This document shows, in pieces, positions 4,731-6,384 of a stretch of DNA of 6,384 nt. The stretch covers positions 1 through 6,384 of the forward strand of contig JBFXAM010000176.1 of assembly GCA_050184295.1 (NCBI GenBank). Direction: 5' to 3'. The translations under genes were made by a program, and so were the position numbers. The stretch comes from JBFXAM01 sp050184295 (GTDB lineage Bacteria; Planctomycetota; Phycisphaerae; UBA1845; Fen-1342). The notes under the pieces were generated by a model. It was given only the letters and a program-made list of their open reading frames with translations, searched no databases and was not told the DNA's origin. Positions within the stretch are counted from its first letter, which is position 1. Each line of letters opens with the position of its first letter.

Positions 4731-5900
4731 ATGAGCTATCCATACGTGGTGCTGGGCGCCGGACGCCAGGGCGTCGCGCTCGCGTACGACCTGGCGCTGA
4801 ATGGCGAGGCGGCGCGGATCACGCTCGCCGATGTCGAACTCGGCGCCGCGGAGCGCGGCGTTGAACGGCTGCGCGCCCTGCTGCCAAACACGCGCTGTGC
4901 CTGGACGGCGGCGCGCTGCGACGTGCGTGCGCCCGACGAGGTGCGACAAGTGCTGCGTGGCGCGGACGTGGTGATCTCGGCAGCCCCCTACCGATTCAAC
5001 GTCGCGCTCACCGACGCGGCGTTGGCGGCCGGTGCGAGCTTCTGCGACCTCGGTGGAAACACCGCCGTCGTGCGCGAGCAATTGTCACGACACGAGCGCG
5101 CGGCGGGCGCGGGCGTTTCCATCGTTCCGGATTGCGGGCTGGCGCCGGGACTCGGAAACTCGCTCGCGGCACACGGCATCGCGACGATGGACGAGCCGCG
5201 GCACGTGCACGTGCGTTGCGGCGGGCTGCCGCAGGAGCGCGTCGGTCCGCTGGGTTACAAGCTGGTGTTCAACTTCGACGGCTTGATCAATGAGTACAGC
5301 GGTTTCGGTGAGTTTCTGCGAGCCGGGCGGCGCGTGCAGGTTCCGACGCTGACGGAAGTGGAGGAGATCGAATTCCCCGCGCCGCTGGGGCGCTGCGAGG
5401 CGGCGGTGACGAGCGGCGGCACCAGCACGTGTCCCGACACGTATCACGGGCGGCTCGAGTCGTTCGATTACAAGACCGTGCGCTATTCGGGGCACTTCGC
5501 GCTCGTGCGGGCGATGTTCGAGCTCGGATGTTTCGACGAGCGCGTGGTGCTGCGCGATCAACGAATGGTCGAGCCGCGCAGCGTCATGCGCTGCCTGTTC
5601 GAGGAACGGCTCGATTATCCGGATGTGCGCGACCTCGTGGTCCTGCGCGTCACCGTGGCCGGCCGGCACGGCGGCCAGCCGCGGACGGTGCAGTACGATC
5701 TGGTTGACCGGCACGACGACGCGACGGGATTCACCGCGATGGAACGGACGACCGCGTTTCCGGCGGCGCTGGTGGCGTACATGCAGGCCCGCAAGGTGAT
5801 TACACCCGGGGCGCGGCCGCTGGAGGTGGCGGCGCCGGCGGAGGCATACTTCGGTGAGTTGCCGGCACACGGAATTCGCGTCTCGCGAAGTGTGAATTAA
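4731..5900 (+). CDS. Saccharopine dehydrogenase-family oxidoreductase, L-lysine 6-dehydrogenase-like
   Basis: A 389-residue cytoplasmic dehydrogenase. The ATG at 4731 follows AGAAGGA with an 8-base spacer. The N-terminal Rossmann fold shows GAGRQG (9-14) and an acidic residue at the end of strand 2 (D34 in ITLADVEL), which favours NAD over NADP. GADVVISAAPY and FCDLGGNT continue the cofactor domain, and SIVPDCGLAPGLGN leads into the C-terminal domain. That domain carries TSGGTSTCPDT (227-237) and YKTVRYSGH, motifs I associate with L-lysine 6-dehydrogenase and saccharopine dehydrogenase-like proteins. Length and ending (VITPGARP, AYFGELPAHGIRVS) also fit the lysine 6-dehydrogenase type. Such enzymes oxidise the epsilon-amino group of lysine to give 2-aminoadipate semialdehyde. 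The substrate here is not proven; carboxynorspermidine or saccharopine dehydrogenase activity are alternatives. It follows kynB by 118 bases on the same strand and may share its transcript. Confidence 0.8.
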   Translation: MSYPYVVLGAGRQGVALAYDLALNGEAARITLADVELGAAERGVERLRALLPNTRCAWTAARCDVRAPDEVRQVLRGADVVISAAPYRFNVALTDAALAAGASFCDLGGNTAVVREQLSRHERAAGAGVSIVPDCGLAPGLGNSLAAHGIATMDEPRHVHVRCGGLPQERVGPLGYKLVFNFDGLINEYSGFGEFLRAGRRVQVPTLTEVEEIEFPAPLGRCEAAVTSGGTSTCPDTYHGRLESFDYKTVRYSGHFALVRAMFELGCFDERVVLRDQRMVEPRSVMRCLFEERLDYPDVRDLVVLRVTVAGRHGGQPRTVQYDLVDRHDDATGFTAMERTTAFPAALVAYMQARKVITPGARPLEVAAPAEAYFGELPAHGIRVSRSVN

Positions 5901-6230
5901 ACTTCCGCCGCGGCATGTGCGACGCGGCGCTGCCGTGCATAGCCTGCCGCGCCAGGCGGCTGGATCGGCGTGGTCGCGCGGGGCGACCGCGCGACCACGC
6001 GCACCGGTCGCGGTCCTGCGCGTCGCGCGCGCCCGGGCGCTGTGCTCGGCGCACAGGAATCTGATCGCCGCTGCGGGCTCCGCCGACCCCGGTCCGATCG
6101 CGACGAGTGTCGTGCCTCACGAAAGCCGCGACGCATTGGAGCCGCGACCTGCATGTCGGGCGGCGGTTCCGCGCGGCGTGAAGACCGCGGCTCGGTCCGC
6201 GATCTGGTTGTTTCTTTCGCGGTACTCCAC
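5901..6230. other. Intergenic region between the dehydrogenase gene and the insertion sequence
   Basis: About 330 GC-rich bases with no recognisable gene. Frames on both strands give Arg/Ala-rich translations without motifs. The notable content is the 14-bp hairpin at 5968-6000 and a weaker one (5906-5911 with 5924-5929). I saw no trace of an interrupted gene flanking the proposed insertion site. Confidence 0.55.
5968..6000 (+). terminator. Strong hairpin after the dehydrogenase gene, possible terminator
   Basis: A perfect 14-bp inverted repeat, gcgtggtcgcgcgg (5968-5981) with 5987-6000, encloses a 5-base loop, 67 bases after the stop codon at 5900. No T-run follows, so if it ends transcription it does so as a hairpin-only or Rho-assisted site. 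It may instead protect the mRNA 3' end. Confidence 0.5.
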
Positions 6231-6384
6231 TAGTGTCACGAGTTATAAATTCGTTGCATAAGTGTGCTGCCACGGCGTTTGGCTTGGTAGGATTCGCTAC
6301 CGGAGCCCGACGATGGCACGTGGACGACCGATCAAACCGTTGACGTTGACCGAAGTGGAACGCGAAACCCTGCAGCAGTGGGCG
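6231..6384 (+). mobile_element. Left end of a probable IS630-family insertion sequence
   Basis: The transposase start at 6313 implies that an element begins shortly upstream. From 6231 composition shifts: a TA dinucleotide (6231-6232) opens agtgtcacgagttataaatt, clearly more AT-rich than the flanking DNA. IS630/Tc1-mariner elements insert at and duplicate TA, so 6231-6232 is the natural candidate boundary. The other end is outside the window, so the terminal inverted repeat and target duplication cannot be confirmed. A small hairpin, ggtag-gattcg-ctacc (6286-6301), lies just before the transposase. Confidence 0.55.
6313..6384 (+). CDS. IS630-family transposase, N-terminal fragment (runs off window)
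   Basis: Twenty-four codons are visible, beginning MARGRPIKPLTLTEVERE and ending TLQQWA. This matches the start of many IS630-family transposases, where a short basic segment (RGRPIKPL) is followed by a helix of the type LTxxERxxLxxWA opening the helix-turn-helix DNA-binding region. GGAG (6302-6305) lies 7 bases before the ATG. The DDE catalytic domain lies beyond the window, so activity and completeness cannot be judged. It is on the same strand as the dehydrogenase gene but 412 bases downstream of it and presumably independent. Confidence 0.75.
   Translation, partial: MARGRPIKPLTLTEVERETLQQWA

Noticed and set aside
5800..6273. 157-codon minus-strand frame overlapping the dehydrogenase gene end
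   Set aside because: Arg-rich shadow translation; it overlaps a recognised gene and the candidate IS end.

Overview
The window is GC-rich, roughly two thirds G+C by eye, and bacterial. Two features suggest a member of the Planctomycetota or a related PVC-group bacterium. One is a PEP-CTERM protein ending in VPEP, a short hydrophobic helix and RRR. The other is a palindromic intergenic repeat built on ACGGGCG, whose accidental translations (GTGVSPV, TGETPVPR) I recall as typical spurious ORFs of those genomes. This assignment is inference; no marker gene in the window fixes it.

Left half, minus strand (1-2647): three genes are transcribed leftward. infA (2417-2647) encodes translation initiation factor IF-1 and appears to start at TTG. 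Next is a secreted PEP-CTERM protein (1186-1953) with a clear sigma70-type promoter at 2211-2240, a leader of about 250 bases that may encode a 52-residue coupled peptide (1950-2108), and a strong intrinsic terminator (1118-1158). A gene-poor stretch of about 730 bases follows. Then mscL, the large-conductance mechanosensitive channel, runs off the left edge (1-389).

Centre (2648-3407): mostly non-coding. It holds the ACGGGCG double palindrome (2944-2996) and a complete class II tRNA-Ser(CGA) at 3250-3336 on the plus strand. From here transcription runs divergently from the infA side.

Right half, plus strand (3408-6384): a small single-pass membrane protein with a weakly pseudopilin-like periplasmic part (3408-3947), then kynB-type arylformamidase (3992-4612), then a saccharopine dehydrogenase-family oxidoreductase resembling L-lysine 6-dehydrogenase (4731-5900). 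The last two suggest amino-acid catabolism (tryptophan/kynurenine and lysine). A perfect 24-base palindrome lies between them and a 14-bp hairpin follows the second. After about 400 non-coding bases, the first 24 codons of an apparent IS630-family transposase enter at the right edge (6313-6384), so an insertion sequence probably begins near 6231.

I found no clear defence, CRISPR or other new multi-gene system. The most original signals are regulatory or structural: the coupled leader ORF, the palindrome inside a promoter spacer, the TTG-initiated infA, the dispersed palindromic repeat, and the kynB/lysine-dehydrogenase-like pairing.
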